The notes beneath the pieces are model-generated. The model worked only from the letters and a program-made list of their open reading frames with translations. It made no database searches and was not told the origin of the DNA. This document shows positions 26,861 through 40,164 of a stretch of DNA of 64,000 nucleotides, piece by piece. The translations under genes and the position numbers were made by a program. The first letter of the stretch is position 1. The number at the start of each line of letters is the position of its first letter. The stretch lies in assembly GCA_016869515.1 (NCBI GenBank), contig VGDZ01000005.1, positions 1 through 64,000 of the forward strand, read 5' to 3'. This stretch comes from Alphaproteobacteria bacterium. Its GTDB lineage: Bacteria > Pseudomonadota > Alphaproteobacteria > VGDZ01.

Positions 26861-27333
26861 AGCCGCTGCTGGCGGATCCCGCGACCTGGCTCGCCACCTG
26901 GTTCGGCGTCGGGCTGCTGCCCGGGCCGCAAGGAACCTGGGCCTCGCTGGCAGCCCTGCCCTTTGCCGCGCTGTTCCTGTCCTGGGGCGGCGCTTTCGTA
27001 CTGCTGATGGCGACGGCGCTGATTGCGCTGGTCGGCATTTGGGCCAGCGACCGGGTCGCGGCCCGCATGCGGATCGAGGATCCGGGCGCGATCGTGATCG
27101 ACGAAGTGGCCGGTCAATGGCTGGCGCTCGCCATTCTCGCTGCGGCGGGAACCGCCGACTGGATGGGCTATGGCTTGGCCTTCGTCCTGTTTCGCGCCGC
27201 CGACATCGTCAAGCCCTGGCCGGTCAGCTGGGCCGAACGCGCATTGCCCGGAGGGCTCGGGGTGATGGCCGACGATCTGGTGGCCGGGATCTATGCCGGC
27301 GCGCTGGCGGCAGCCTTGCGGGCCTGGCTGTGA
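26857..27333 (+). CDS. pgpA: Phosphatidylglycerophosphatase A
   Basis: A 158-residue membrane enzyme that dephosphorylates phosphatidylglycerol phosphate. Motifs [22 protein letters not shown] and [11 protein letters not shown] match PgpA, with four hydrophobic segments. The start is GTG 26857, overlapping the ispDF stop; the ORF from 26428 is a frame extension. The next gene overlaps its stop in the same way. Confidence 0.92.
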   Translation: MKPLLADPATWLATWFGVGLLPGPQGTWASLAALPFAALFLSWGGAFVLLMATALIALVGIWASDRVAARMRIEDPGAIVIDEVAGQWLALAILAAAGTADWMGYGLAFVLFRAADIVKPWPVSWAERALPGGLGVMADDLVAGIYAGALAAALRAWL

Positions 27334-27863
27334 CGCCCGACCTGATCGCCGCCGCCGATCGCTTGCTGCGGGCCTGCCGCCAGCGGCGCGTGATGTTGGC
27401 GACTGCCGAGTCCTGCACCGGCGGCCTGATCGCAGCGCTTTTGACCGAAGTCGCCGGCAGTTCGGACGTGGTCGAACGCGGCTTCGTGACATATTCCAAC
27501 GCCGCCAAGACGTCGCTTTTGGGCGTGCCCGAGGCACTGCTGGCGGTCCATGGCGCGGTCAGCGAACCGGTCGCCCGCGCCATGGCCGAGGGTGTATTGG
27601 CCGCTGCGCCGGCCTGCGGCCTGGCCCTGGCCGTGACCGGCATCGCCGGACCTTCCGGCGGTTCGGCCGAGAAACCGATCGGGCTGGTGCATGGGGCGGC
27701 GGCAAGGCGCGAAGGCGGCCTGGTGCTGCACCGCCGCCAGGTTTTTGCCGGCGATCGCGGCGCCATTCGCCGCGCAGCCGCCTTGGCGGCGCTTGAACTC
27801 GGGGTCGAGATTCTAGGGCATGATCGATCGGTCTCGAACCGCGAGGTTCAAGACCGATCGTGA
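27330..27863 (+). CDS. pncC: CinA-type nicotinamide-nucleotide amidase
   Basis: A 177-residue single-domain CinA C-terminal protein. TAESCTGGLIAALLTEVAGSS, YSNAAKTSLLGV and VTGIAGPSGGSAEKPIGLV are the family signatures. It deamidates NMN to NaMN in pyridine-nucleotide recycling. The start is GTG 27330 at the pgpA stop. The last residues (HDRSVSNREVQDRS) are encoded by an interspersed palindromic repeat, so the natural C-terminus has been replaced or extended by it. Confidence 0.92.
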   Translation: MTPDLIAAADRLLRACRQRRVMLATAESCTGGLIAALLTEVAGSSDVVERGFVTYSNAAKTSLLGVPEALLAVHGAVSEPVARAMAEGVLAAAPACGLALAVTGIAGPSGGSAEKPIGLVHGAAARREGGLVLHRRQVFAGDRGAIRRAAALAALELGVEILGHDRSVSNREVQDRS

Positions 27864-27875
27864 ATCAAGCCCTAG
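27813..27875. repeat. Palindromic repeat, copy C (shared gene end)
   Basis: A 63-base imperfect palindrome. CTAGGGC pairs with GCCCTAG, TGAT with ATCA, CGATCGGTCT with AGACCGATCG and GAACC with GGTTC around a GCGA loop. It has the same GGGCATGATC and GATC-GTCT-GAAC blocks as copy B at 62442. It holds the stop codons of both the plus-strand CinA gene and the minus-strand kinase gene, and could end transcription from both sides. Confidence 0.85.
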
Positions 27876-29086
27876 CCTAGGGCGCCGATTTTCTTGCCGC
27901 GGCTGATCGGCAGGGTGATGGTGGCCGCGGTGCCGAAGCCAGGCCGCGACTTGATTTCGAACTCGCCGTTCATCAATTCGACCAGCATCCTGGCCACCGG
28001 CAGCCCGAGACCGCTGCCCGAGCCGGTGCCGACGAACGGCTTCATCGCCTTGACCAGCTCCTCGGGCGCGATGCCGACGCCGTTGTCGCTGATCACCAGG
28101 ATCAGCACCCGCGCGCCGACATGGGCCTTGGCCTCGACGCTGACCCGGCCGCCGCGCTTGGTGGCGCGGATGGCGTTGGCGACGACATTGTCGAGCGCGC
28201 GCTGGAGATGCGAGGGATCGGCATAGATCTCGGGCAAATCGCGCCCCACCGAAAGCTCGAAACTGATGCCGGCCTCGGCCGCGCTCTTTTCGAACCGCTT
28301 GGCCAAGGCCTCCAGGGCCTCGGCGACGTCGATCGCCTTGGGCCGCACCGGCAACTGGCCGGTTTCGCCGCGATAGAGATCAAGCAGATCGGTGACGATG
28401 CGCTGCATGCCCTGCCCGGCCTCCAGGATCGAGGCGGCATAGTCCTTGTACCGCGGATCGGAATGCGGGCCATGCGCTTCGTCGCGCAGCAGTTCGGCGA
28501 AGCCGGTGACGACGTTGAGCGGCGTGCGCAAATCGTGAATCAGCCCGGCCGGCGGCACCATGCGTTCGCCCAGCGCCTCTTCGCGCGCCGACAGCCGACG
28601 CTCGAGCAGCTGGTGGCCGACTCGCATCAATTCGAGACCTTGGTCGAGCCGCCTGGCGCGCTGCGCGGTCAGCGCCAGCAGCGCCATCGCCCGCACCTTG
28701 CGCCTCAGCTTCCCGCCCGTTTGGTCGCGAAAGATGGCTTCGATGTGATCGGGCACGCGGCCGCGTTCGGCCCCGCCCGATGCCACCACCAGCGCCCGCC
28801 AGCTTTCCGACCAGCCGGTGCCGATGCCGGCCGGAGACAGCTTCATTCCCTCGACATCGACCATCACCACCAGCGCATCGTCGGCCGAATGGCGCGCCAT
28901 CAGATCGGCATCGCCCTCCAGGCGGGCGATCGGCGCATAGCCCTCGCCAGCCAAGGATTCGTCGAGCCAGCGCGCCAGATTGGGTTCCGGGCTCAGCAGC
29001 ACCAGCCGCGCCAACCGCGCCTCGGGCAAGGTCGTGCGATGCGGCTCGTTAGCGTTCAGATCGCGCGACGAATTGTTGGCCGTCAT
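27872..29086 (-). CDS. Histidine kinase with degenerate N-terminal receiver-like domain
   Basis: A 404-residue soluble kinase. Residues about 25-140 look like a receiver fold (RLVLLSPEPNLARWL, LVVMVDVEGMKLS) but lack the acidic pair and the conserved lysine. The dimerisation helix has GLIHDLRTPLNVV with His near residue 184, followed by an N-domain DNVVANAIRA, SDNGVGIAPEE and SGLGLPVARML. There is no membrane segment. It follows the Coq10-like gene on the same strand after 84 bases and ends inside palindrome C. The signal and partner are unknown. Confidence 0.85.
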   Translation of the reverse strand: MTANNSSRDLNANEPHRTTLPEARLARLVLLSPEPNLARWLDESLAGEGYAPIARLEGDADLMARHSADDALVVMVDVEGMKLSPAGIGTGWSESWRALVVASGGAERGRVPDHIEAIFRDQTGGKLRRKVRAMALLALTAQRARRLDQGLELMRVGHQLLERRLSAREEALGERMVPPAGLIHDLRTPLNVVTGFAELLRDEAHGPHSDPRYKDYAASILEAGQGMQRIVTDLLDLYRGETGQLPVRPKAIDVAEALEALAKRFEKSAAEAGISFELSVGRDLPEIYADPSHLQRALDNVVANAIRATKRGGRVSVEAKAHVGARVLILVISDNGVGIAPEELVKAMKPFVGTGSGSGLGLPVARMLVELMNGEFEIKSRPGFGTAATITLPISRGKKIGALG

Positions 29087-29170
29087 CCTAGGCCGCCATC
29101 CTTCCCGCCCTCGCCTCGGGCCGGGCGTCCAGTTCTGATCCGCAGGACATTGCCCACCCTCTGCGCATTG

Positions 29171-29614
29171 CTACTGAGAGGAGTTCAAATTTGCAAGCGA
29201 ATTTGCCCGGATCTCGAAGGCGTGCACCATCCGCCGCACCGCCTCGTTGAACACCGGCTCCATCAGCCGCTGCAGCAGCTTGGACTTGAATTCGAAATCG
29301 ATGAAGAAGTCGACCTCGGTTCCGGCGGCGGCCGGCCGGAAGATCCAATGATTGTCCAGCCGCCGGAACGGCCCGTCGATATAGGCGACGTCGATGCGGC
29401 CGGGCCGGTCGAGGGTGACACGCGAAGTGAACTGTTCGCGCAGCATCCGGAAGCCGATCGCCAGATCGCCCCACAGCACGTTGCCCTCGCGCCGGCGGAT
29501 GCGGCAGGCGACGCACCAGGGCAGGAATTCGGGATAGCGCTCGATATCCGCCACCAGATCGAACAGGAATTCGGGCGCATGCGGCAGCAGGCGCGTTTCG
29601 GCGTGGGTCGGCAA
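29171..29614 (-). CDS. Coq10/RatA-like SRPBCC protein
   Basis: A 147-residue START-fold protein. The N-terminal segment FLFDLVADIERYPEFLPWCVACR is characteristic of the Coq10/RatA family, which binds ubiquinone or, in some species, ribosomes. In alphaproteobacteria the gene regularly follows lipA, as here, where the start overlaps the downstream side of the lipA stop by one to two bases. A role in ubiquinone handling is more likely than a toxin role. Confidence 0.88.
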   Translation of the reverse strand: MPTHAETRLLPHAPEFLFDLVADIERYPEFLPWCVACRIRRREGNVLWGDLAIGFRMLREQFTSRVTLDRPGRIDVAYIDGPFRRLDNHWIFRPAAAGTEVDFFIDFEFKSKLLQRLMEPVFNEAVRRMVHAFEIRANSLANLNSSQ

Positions 29615-29615
29615 A

Positions 29616-30548
29616 TTATCCCTGGGCGCCGGCTTGGGCGCGGGCCGCGCGCAGGCGGGCGAAATCCTCGCCGGCGTGATGCGAACTGCGGGTCAAGGGC
29701 GTGGCCGCGACCATGAGGAAGCCGCGCGCCCGCGCCAGCGCGGCCAATTGCTCGAACTCGGACGGCTCTACGAAGCGCGCGATCGGCGCATGCTTGGGCG
29801 TCGGCTGGAGGTACTGGCCGACGGTCAGGAAATCGACCCCGGCGACGCGCAGATCGTCCATCACCTGCATCAGTTCCTCGCGACCTTCCCCAAGCCCGAC
29901 CATCAAGCCCGATTTGGTGAAGCCCGCGGGCGCGATCCGCTTGGCTTCGGCCAGCAATTGCAGCGAGGCGAAATAGCGCGCCCCCGGCCGGATCGAAGGA
30001 TAAAGCCGCGGCACGGTCTCAAGATTGTGGTTGAAGACATCCGGCCCGGCCGCCATCACCGTCTCGACCGCGCCCGGCTTGCGCAGGAAATCGGGCGTCA
30101 GCACTTCGATCGTCGCCGCCGGCGCCCTGGCGCGGATCGCCCGGATCACGGCGGCAAAATGCACCGCACCGCCATCTTCCAGATCGTCGCGATCGACCGA
30201 CGTCACCACCACATGCGCCAGCCCGAGACGCGCCGTCGCATCCGCCACCCGTTCGGGTTCGGCCGGATCGAGCGGCTTGGGCTGGCCGGTGGCGACGTTG
30301 CAAAAGGCGCAAGCCCGGGTGCAGGTCGCGCCCATGATCATGAAAGTGGCGTGCTTCTTCTGCCAGCATTCGCCGAGATTGGGACAGGCGGCCTCTTCGC
30401 ATACGGTGTGCAAATCGAGCCCGCGCAGCACGCCACGGGTGGCATCCACCCCGCCGCCGACCGGCGCCCGCACCCGGATCCAAGCCGGCAGTCGCGGCCG
30501 CGGCTGATCCGGCCGATGGGCCTTTTCGGGGTGACGCAGCGCGGTCAT
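29616..30548 (-). CDS. lipA: Lipoyl synthase
   Basis: A 310-residue radical-SAM enzyme with two iron-sulfur clusters. The auxiliary cluster motif [12 protein letters not shown] and the radical-SAM motif [10 protein letters not shown] are intact, followed by EVLTPDF and [11 protein letters not shown]. It inserts two sulfurs into protein-bound octanoate to make lipoate. Lipoate is needed by the pyruvate dehydrogenase complex encoded just upstream, so co-location makes sense. The final RSSHHAGED motif is present. Confidence 0.96.
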   Translation of the reverse strand: MTALRHPEKAHRPDQPRPRLPAWIRVRAPVGGGVDATRGVLRGLDLHTVCEEAACPNLGECWQKKHATFMIMGATCTRACAFCNVATGQPKPLDPAEPERVADATARLGLAHVVVTSVDRDDLEDGGAVHFAAVIRAIRARAPAATIEVLTPDFLRKPGAVETVMAAGPDVFNHNLETVPRLYPSIRPGARYFASLQLLAEAKRIAPAGFTKSGLMVGLGEGREELMQVMDDLRVAGVDFLTVGQYLQPTPKHAPIARFVEPSEFEQLAALARARGFLMVAATPLTRSSHHAGEDFARLRAARAQAGAQG

Positions 30549-30574
30549 GGCCGGTCCATCATAGCCGTCGGCGC

Positions 30575-31981
30575 TTAGATGTGCAGCGCCCGGCCATGGG
30601 CGGCCAGCACGGATTCGTGCATCATCTCGGACAGCGTCGGGTGCGGGAAAACGGTGTGCATCAGCTCGGCCTCGGTGGTCTCAAGCGTGCGCGCCACGGC
30701 ATAGCCCTGGATCAGCTCGGTGGCCTCGGCGCCGATCATGTGCGCGCCCAGCAGCTCGCCGGTCTTGGCGTCGAACACGGTCTTGATCAGGCCCTCGGTT
30801 TCGCCCAGTGCGATCGCCTTGCCGTTGCCGACATAGGGGAAGCGCCCGACCTTGACCGCGCGGCCCGCCGCCTTGGCGCGGGCCTCGGTCAGGCCGACGC
30901 TGGCGATCTGCGGATGGCAATAGGTGCAGCCGGGAATGTTGCCGATGGCGAGCGCATGCACGCCTTTGACCCCGGCGATGCGTTCGACGCAGATCACGCC
31001 CTCGTGGCTGGCCTTGTGCGCCAGCCAGGGCGGCCCGGCCAGGTCGCCGATGGCGTAGATGCCCGGCGCCGAGCTGCGCCCGTAGCCGTCGACCGCGACA
31101 TGGCCCTTTTCGACCTTCACGCCGGCGGCTTCGAGGCCCAGGTTCTCGACATTGCCGGTTATGCCGATCGCCAGGATGACGCGCTCGACCGTCAGTTCGC
31201 CGGCCTTCCCGCCCCCGAGATCGAGCGTCGCGGTGACGCTGTCCGCGCCCTTGCGCAGCGCCTTGACCCCGGCCGAGGTATGGATGCGCATGCCCTGCTT
31301 TTCGAACGCCTTGCGCGCCAGGGCCGAGATTTCCTCGTCCTCGACCGGCAGGACGCGATCGAGCATTTCGACCACCGTTACCTCGGCGCCGAGGGTGCGA
31401 TAGAAGCTGGCGAATTCGATGCCGATCGCGCCCGAACCGATCACCAACAGCGATCTGGGCATGGCGGCCGGCACCATCGCCTCCTTGTAGGTCCAGACCA
31501 GCTTGCCGTCGGGCTCCAGCCCCGGCGCGCTGCGCGCCCGCGCCCCGGTCGCCAGCACGATATGCGGCGCGGTCAGGCCGGCGATCTCGGCGCCCTTGGC
31601 GGTCACCGAGATTCTGTTGCGTCCGGCCAGCGCGCCGTTGCCGTCGAACACCGTCACCTTGTTCTTCTTCAGCAGGTGCTTGACGCCGGCGTTGAGCTGC
31701 GCCGCCACCTGGCGCGAACGCTTGACCATGGCCGAAAGATCGAACCCGACCTTGCCTTCGAAGGTCAGGCCGAATTCGGCCCCGCGATGCGCGAGATGAT
31801 AGATCTCCGCCGAGCGCAGCAGCGCCTTGGTCGGGATGCAGCCCCAATTCAGGCAGATGCCGCCGAGATGCTCGCGCTCGACCAACGCGGTCTTGAGGCC
31901 GAGCTGGGCCGAGCGGATGGCGGCGACGTAGCCGCCCGGTCCGCCGCCGACGACGATCAGGTCAAAGGCTTGGTCGGCCAT
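30575..31981 (-). CDS. lpdA: Dihydrolipoyl dehydrogenase (E3)
   Basis: A 468-residue flavoprotein disulfide reductase: FAD motif [17 protein letters not shown], redox-active [16 protein letters not shown] motif [14 protein letters not shown], and the C-terminal catalytic His in [11 protein letters not shown]. It reoxidises the lipoyl groups of E2. It lies 9 bases after pdhC and ends 26 bases before lipA. Confidence 0.97.
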   Translation of the reverse strand: MADQAFDLIVVGGGPGGYVAAIRSAQLGLKTALVEREHLGGICLNWGCIPTKALLRSAEIYHLAHRGAEFGLTFEGKVGFDLSAMVKRSRQVAAQLNAGVKHLLKKNKVTVFDGNGALAGRNRISVTAKGAEIAGLTAPHIVLATGARARSAPGLEPDGKLVWTYKEAMVPAAMPRSLLVIGSGAIGIEFASFYRTLGAEVTVVEMLDRVLPVEDEEISALARKAFEKQGMRIHTSAGVKALRKGADSVTATLDLGGGKAGELTVERVILAIGITGNVENLGLEAAGVKVEKGHVAVDGYGRSSAPGIYAIGDLAGPPWLAHKASHEGVICVERIAGVKGVHALAIGNIPGCTYCHPQIASVGLTEARAKAAGRAVKVGRFPYVGNGKAIALGETEGLIKTVFDAKTGELLGAHMIGAEATELIQGYAVARTLETTEAELMHTVFPHPTLSEMMHESVLAAHGRALHI

Positions 31982-31990
31982 GACCGCCTC

Positions 31991-33259
31991 CTACAGCAGC
32001 ATCCGGATCGGGTCTTCGATCAGCGCCTTGAACGCCGCCAGCAAGCTGGCGCCGACCGCGCCGTCGACCGCGCGATGATCGCAGGACAAGGTGCAGGTCA
32101 TCACCGTGGCGATCGCCAGCGCGTTCTGCTTGACCACCGGCCGCGCCTCGCCGGCGCCCACCGCCAGGATGGTGCCCTGCGGCGGATTGACCACCGCCGC
32201 GAACTGCTTGATGCCCATCATGCCGAGATTGCTGAGCGAGGTGGTGCCGCCCTGGAACTCGTCGAGCTTGAGCTTGCCGGCCCGCGCGCGCTCGGCCAAG
32301 TCCTTCATCTCGGCGGCGATGCGCGCCAGGCCCTTGCGGTCGGCCTCGCGCAGGATCGGCGTGATCAGCCCGCCCTCGATCGCCACCGCCACCGAAACGT
32401 CGACCCAACGATAGCGCCGGATCGCCTCGCCGGTGAAGGCGACGTTGGCGTCGGGAACTTTCATCAGCGCCAGCGCCAGCGCCTTGATCACCATGTCGTT
32501 GACCGAGATCTTGGTGTCGCTTTTTTCGTTCAGTTCCTTGCGCATCGCCAGCAGCCGGTCGATCTCGCAATCGACCGTCAGATAGTGATGCGGCACCTGG
32601 GATTTCGACTCGACCATGCGGCGGGCGATGGTCCGCCGCATGTTGCCGAGCGGCTGGTCGACGAAGTCGGGCATGCCGTGAACTTGAAGCGGCGCGGATG
32701 CGGGCGCCGGAGCCGCTGCGGCTCGGACCGGAACCGGCGCCGCGACCGGCCGCGGCCCGGCCAGCGCCGCCTCGACATCGGCCTTGACGATGCGGCCTTG
32801 AGGACCCGAACCCCTCACCGCCTTGAGATCGAGCCCGGCCTGTTCGGCCATGCGTCGCGCCAGGGGCGAGACGAACAGCCGCTCGCCCGAAGGCGCGGCA
32901 AGCGCGGCCGGTGCCGGAGCCGCGACCGGCGCGGGCGCGTTCGGAGCCGCGCCCAGCGCGGCTGTGGGCGGTTTGACGGGAGCCGGAGCGGCCGCGACCG
33001 GGGCGCCGGGCTTTTCGCCCTCGCCCAGCAACACCGCGATCGGCGTGTTGACCGCGACCTTCTGGGTTCCGGCCGGGACCAGGATCTTGCCCAGCACGCC
33101 CTCGTCGACCGCCTCGACTTCCATCGTCGCCTTGTCGGTCTCGATTTCGGCGATGACGTCGCCGGGCTTGATGGTGTCGCCCTCCCGCTTGGTCCATTTG
33201 GCGAGGTTGCCCTCGGTCATGGTCGGCGACAGCGCCGGCATCAGGATCTGGATCGGCAT
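31991..33259 (-). CDS. pdhC: Pyruvate dehydrogenase E2, dihydrolipoamide acetyltransferase
   Basis: A 422-residue E2 core. One lipoyl domain (lysine in ETDKATMEV at residue 43) is followed by an Ala/Pro linker, the peripheral-subunit-binding domain ([17 protein letters not shown]) and the catalytic domain ending in [11 protein letters not shown]. The ORF track reaches 33538; the correct start is ATG 33259. The N-terminal 81 residues are almost identical to those of PdhB. Confidence 0.96.
   Translation of the reverse strand: MPIQILMPALSPTMTEGNLAKWTKREGDTIKPGDVIAEIETDKATMEVEAVDEGVLGKILVPAGTQKVAVNTPIAVLLGEGEKPGAPVAAAPAPVKPPTAALGAAPNAPAPVAAPAPAALAAPSGERLFVSPLARRMAEQAGLDLKAVRGSGPQGRIVKADVEAALAGPRPVAAPVPVRAAAAPAPASAPLQVHGMPDFVDQPLGNMRRTIARRMVESKSQVPHHYLTVDCEIDRLLAMRKELNEKSDTKISVNDMVIKALALALMKVPDANVAFTGEAIRRYRWVDVSVAVAIEGGLITPILREADRKGLARIAAEMKDLAERARAGKLKLDEFQGGTTSLSNLGMMGIKQFAAVVNPPQGTILAVGAGEARPVVKQNALAIATVMTCTLSCDHRAVDGAVGASLLAAFKALIEDPIRMLL
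33017..33259 (-). repeat. Lipoyl-domain direct repeat, copy in pdhC
   Basis: The first 81 codons of pdhC differ from those of pdhB in about six residues by my count, and the DNA is close to 90 percent identical. This makes a direct repeat separated by about 1.1 kb and capable of recombination or gene conversion. Confidence 0.85.
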
Positions 33260-33281
33260 GGCGGTCGGTCCTTCCCCTACA

Positions 33282-34619
<1,338 letters not shown>

Positions 34620-34631
34620 GGCGCCCGCTCC

Positions 34632-35633
34632 TCAGCGCAGCACGTCGGTGTAAAGCTCGGCCGGGTCGGGCTCGGGGCTCGACTGGGCGAAGCCGGCGCT
34701 GTCGGCGACGATCTCGCGCACGGCGCGGTCGATCGCCTTGATCTCGTCCTCCTTGACCCCGTGCTCGGCCGCCAGCCGCCGGGCCAGGCTGTCGATCGGA
34801 TCGCGCTTTTCGCGCACCTGATCGACCTCCTCCTTGGTGCGGTACTTGGCCGGGTCCGACATCGAATGGCCGCGATAGCGGTAGGTCATGGCTTCGAGGA
34901 TGATCGGCCCGTTGCCGCCGCGGCACCACGCCACCGCCTCCTCGGCCGCGGCACGCACCGCCACCACGTCCATGCCGTCGACCTGCTTGCCGGGGATGCG
35001 GAAGCTTTCGCCGCGGCGGAAGAACTGGGTTTCGGCCGAGGCGCGCTTGACCGCCGTGCCCATGGCGTATTGGTTGTTCTCGATGACGTAGATCACCGGC
35101 AGCTTCCACAATTCGGCCATGTTGAAGCTTTCGTAGACTTGGCCCTGGTTGGCGGCGCCGTCGCCGAAATAGGTCACCGAAACGCGGTCGTTGCCGCGAT
35201 AGCGATTGGCGAAGCCCAGCCCGGTGCCGAGCGAAACCTGGGCGCCGACGATGCCATGGCCGCCGAAGAAGTTGCGCTCGCGGCTGAACATGTGCATCGA
35301 GCCGCCCTTGCCTTTGGAATAGCCGCCGGCGCGGCCGGTCAACTCGGCCATCACCCCGCGCGCTTCCATGCCGCAAGCCAGCATATGGCCATGGTCGCGA
35401 TAAGCGGTGATGACCTGGTCGCCCTCGCCCAGCGCCGCCTGAATGCCGACCACCACCGCTTCCTGGCCGATGTAGAGATGGCAAAAGCCACCGATCAGCC
35501 CCATGCCGTAAAGCTGGCCGGCGCGTTCCTCGAAACGCCGGATCAGCAGCATTTCGCGGTAATAGCGCAGCAGGGTCGCCTTGTCGGTCGGCGCGGCGTC
35601 GGTCTTTTTGGCGGCTTTGGCGGCGCTGGCCAT
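34632..35633 (-). CDS. pdhA: Pyruvate dehydrogenase E1 alpha
   Basis: A 333-residue E1 alpha. The thiamine-diphosphate motif starts GDGAANQGQVYESFN and ends in VIENNQYAMGT; YRGHSMSDPAKYRTKEEV is the phosphorylation-loop region. The N-terminal 20 residues are an Ala/Lys-rich extension. A GGGAGGA site precedes the ATG. It is the first gene of the pdh set and follows ftsB after 165 bases, which include a possible regulatory dyad. Confidence 0.96.
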   Translation of the reverse strand: MASAAKAAKKTDAAPTDKATLLRYYREMLLIRRFEERAGQLYGMGLIGGFCHLYIGQEAVVVGIQAALGEGDQVITAYRDHGHMLACGMEARGVMAELTGRAGGYSKGKGGSMHMFSRERNFFGGHGIVGAQVSLGTGLGFANRYRGNDRVSVTYFGDGAANQGQVYESFNMAELWKLPVIYVIENNQYAMGTAVKRASAETQFFRRGESFRIPGKQVDGMDVVAVRAAAEEAVAWCRGGNGPIILEAMTYRYRGHSMSDPAKYRTKEEVDQVREKRDPIDSLARRLAAEHGVKEDEIKAIDRAVREIVADSAGFAQSSPEPDPAELYTDVLR

Positions 35634-35683
35634 GATCGTTCCTCCCGCCTCTGGGTATCCTCGACCTAATCAGCAGTCGACCA

Positions 35684-35701
35684 CGACCTATATAGCGGTC
35701 G
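35684..35701 (-). promoter_or_regulatory. Dyad around a TATATAG box upstream of pdhA
   Basis: CGACC-TATATAGC-GGTCG, 5-base arms around a TATATAG that could serve as a -10 box for pdhA. No convincing -35 is visible. A repressor-binding site is possible but unproven. Confidence 0.3.
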
Positions 35702-35798
35702 GCCGTCCAGGCCACCATGCAGGTTTTGGCGGAGAATCCATGCGATTCCGTAAGCTATTGAAATATCCCGAATATTAAAAAAGAACAAGGTTCGGAAA

Positions 35799-36119
35799 TT
35801 ACTGCCGCTCGCGCCGGAATATCACCACGTCACTGGCGCCGGCCAATCCCAGCACCTCGCGGGCGCGCTCGTCCAGCATGTCGAGGTCGAGTCCATTGGA
35901 GCGCAGCAGGGCAGCTTTGCGTTCCAGCGACTCGCGCTGACTACGAACCGCGATCAAGCGCGATCCGGTCTCGGCGATGTCGCCCTGCAGGCGATGATAG
36001 GCCGAGATTCCGCGTTCGCTTTCAAGCGCGTGATAACCGAAATAGGCTACGGCGCAGGCAAACAGGAAGGGCGGGAAAGCCCCCCAGAGCCGCTCGCTCC
36101 AACTGCGAATCGCTGCCAT
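35799..36119 (-). CDS. ftsB: Cell-division protein FtsB/DivIC-like
   Basis: A 106-residue protein with one N-terminal membrane helix (FPPFLFACAVAYFGYHAL), a coiled coil over about residues 35-70 and a C-terminal LDMLDERAREVLGLA that matches the septum-formation initiator family. It bridges FtsL and FtsQ in the divisome. Location between eno and pdhA is the usual alphaproteobacterial arrangement. Just after the stop lies GAAC-CTT-GTTC followed by six T, a weak terminator-like element. Confidence 0.88.
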   Translation of the reverse strand: MAAIRSWSERLWGAFPPFLFACAVAYFGYHALESERGISAYHRLQGDIAETGSRLIAVRSQRESLERKAALLRSNGLDLDMLDERAREVLGLAGASDVVIFRRERQ

Positions 36120-36176
36120 TCAAGGAGAGAATCACAAACCGATTCGCGGCGTCAAGAAATTATCGATTCTCCGACT

Positions 36177-38236
<2,060 letters not shown>

Positions 38237-39031
38237 TCAACTCAACAGCGCGCGCGTGGCCAGGAACACGTCGTCCTGGCGCATCAGGCTTTCGCCGACC
38301 AGGAAGCAATGGATGCCGACCCGCTTCAGCCGGGCGATGTCGGCGGCGGCGGATATGCCGCTTTCGGCCACGACCAAGCGATCCTTCGGCACCTGCTTGG
38401 CCAGGGTCTCGGCGGTGGCCAGGTCGACGGTCATGGTCTTGAGATCGCGATTGTTGATGCCGATCAGCCGGCTCTTCAGCTTGAGGGCGCGCGCCAGTTC
38501 GGCCGCGTCGTGCACCTCGACCAGGACGTCCATGCCGAAATCGCGTGCCGCGCTTTCCATCTCGGCCGCCTGGGCATCCGACAGCGCGGCCACGATCAGC
38601 AGCACGCAATCGGCGCCGAGGATGCGGGTTTCGGCGATCTGGTAGGGATCGACCATGAAGTCCTTGCGCAGCACCGGCAGCAGGACCGAATTGCGGGCGT
38701 TGGCCAGATGCAGATCGTCGCCCTTGAAGAAGCTGCGGTCGGTCAGCACCGACAGGCAGGTGGCGCCGCCGCGCTTGAAGTTGCGGGCCAGCGCCTCGGG
38801 ATCGAAATCGGACCGGATCAGGCCTTTCGAGGGCGAGGCGCGCTTGATCTCGGCGATCAGCCCGGTCTGGCCCAGCAGCGCGCGCGCATCGAGCGCCTTG
38901 AGGAAGCCGCGTGCCGGCGCGGTTTCGCGCTTGGCCATCTCCACCAGCCGGCCGAGCGGCATCTTGTTGCGCCGCGAGGTGACCTCCTCGCGCTTGACCT
39001 TGAGAATGCGGGCCAGGGTATCGCCGGACAT
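38237..39031 (-). CDS. trpC: Indole-3-glycerol phosphate synthase
   Basis: A 264-residue TIM-barrel enzyme of tryptophan synthesis. IAEIKRASPSKGLI, VLTDRSFFKGDDLHL, LRKDFMVDPYQI, IGINNRDLKT and VAESGI are the catalytic and substrate-binding segments. The start ATG 39031 follows the trpD stop by two bases; the longer ORF is a frame extension through trpD. Confidence 0.97.
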   Translation of the reverse strand: MSGDTLARILKVKREEVTSRRNKMPLGRLVEMAKRETAPARGFLKALDARALLGQTGLIAEIKRASPSKGLIRSDFDPEALARNFKRGGATCLSVLTDRSFFKGDDLHLANARNSVLLPVLRKDFMVDPYQIAETRILGADCVLLIVAALSDAQAAEMESAARDFGMDVLVEVHDAAELARALKLKSRLIGINNRDLKTMTVDLATAETLAKQVPKDRLVVAESGISAAADIARLKRVGIHCFLVGESLMRQDDVFLATRALLS

Positions 39032-39033
39032 GA

Positions 39034-40050
<1,017 letters not shown>

Positions 40051-40127
40051 GACGGGCGGTTTCCTTCCGCGGGCCGGCAGAAAACAGGGCGCGCGGCGCG
40101 CCGTCAAGCCTGACGACGAGGTCCGGC

Positions 40128-40158
40128 TTGACCTTCCATCGACTGGAAGCCCTATATG
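40128..40158 (+). promoter_or_regulatory. CueR-type promoter and operator of copA
   Basis: TTGACC (-35, 40128-40133) and TATATG (-10, 40153-40158) are separated by 19 bases, the stretched spacing used by MerR-family activators. The spacer holds the perfect dyad CTTCC-ATCGACT-GGAAG (40133-40149), the CueR-box pattern. The -10 covers the ATG at 40156, so that codon cannot be the translation start from this promoter. Confidence 0.85.
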
Positions 40159-40164
40159 ATGGCC

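Noticed and set aside
29171-29614. RatA ribosome toxin
   Set aside because: The family is shared with Coq10 ubiquinone-binding proteins, and position next to lipA and pdh supports the latter; no RatB partner is present.
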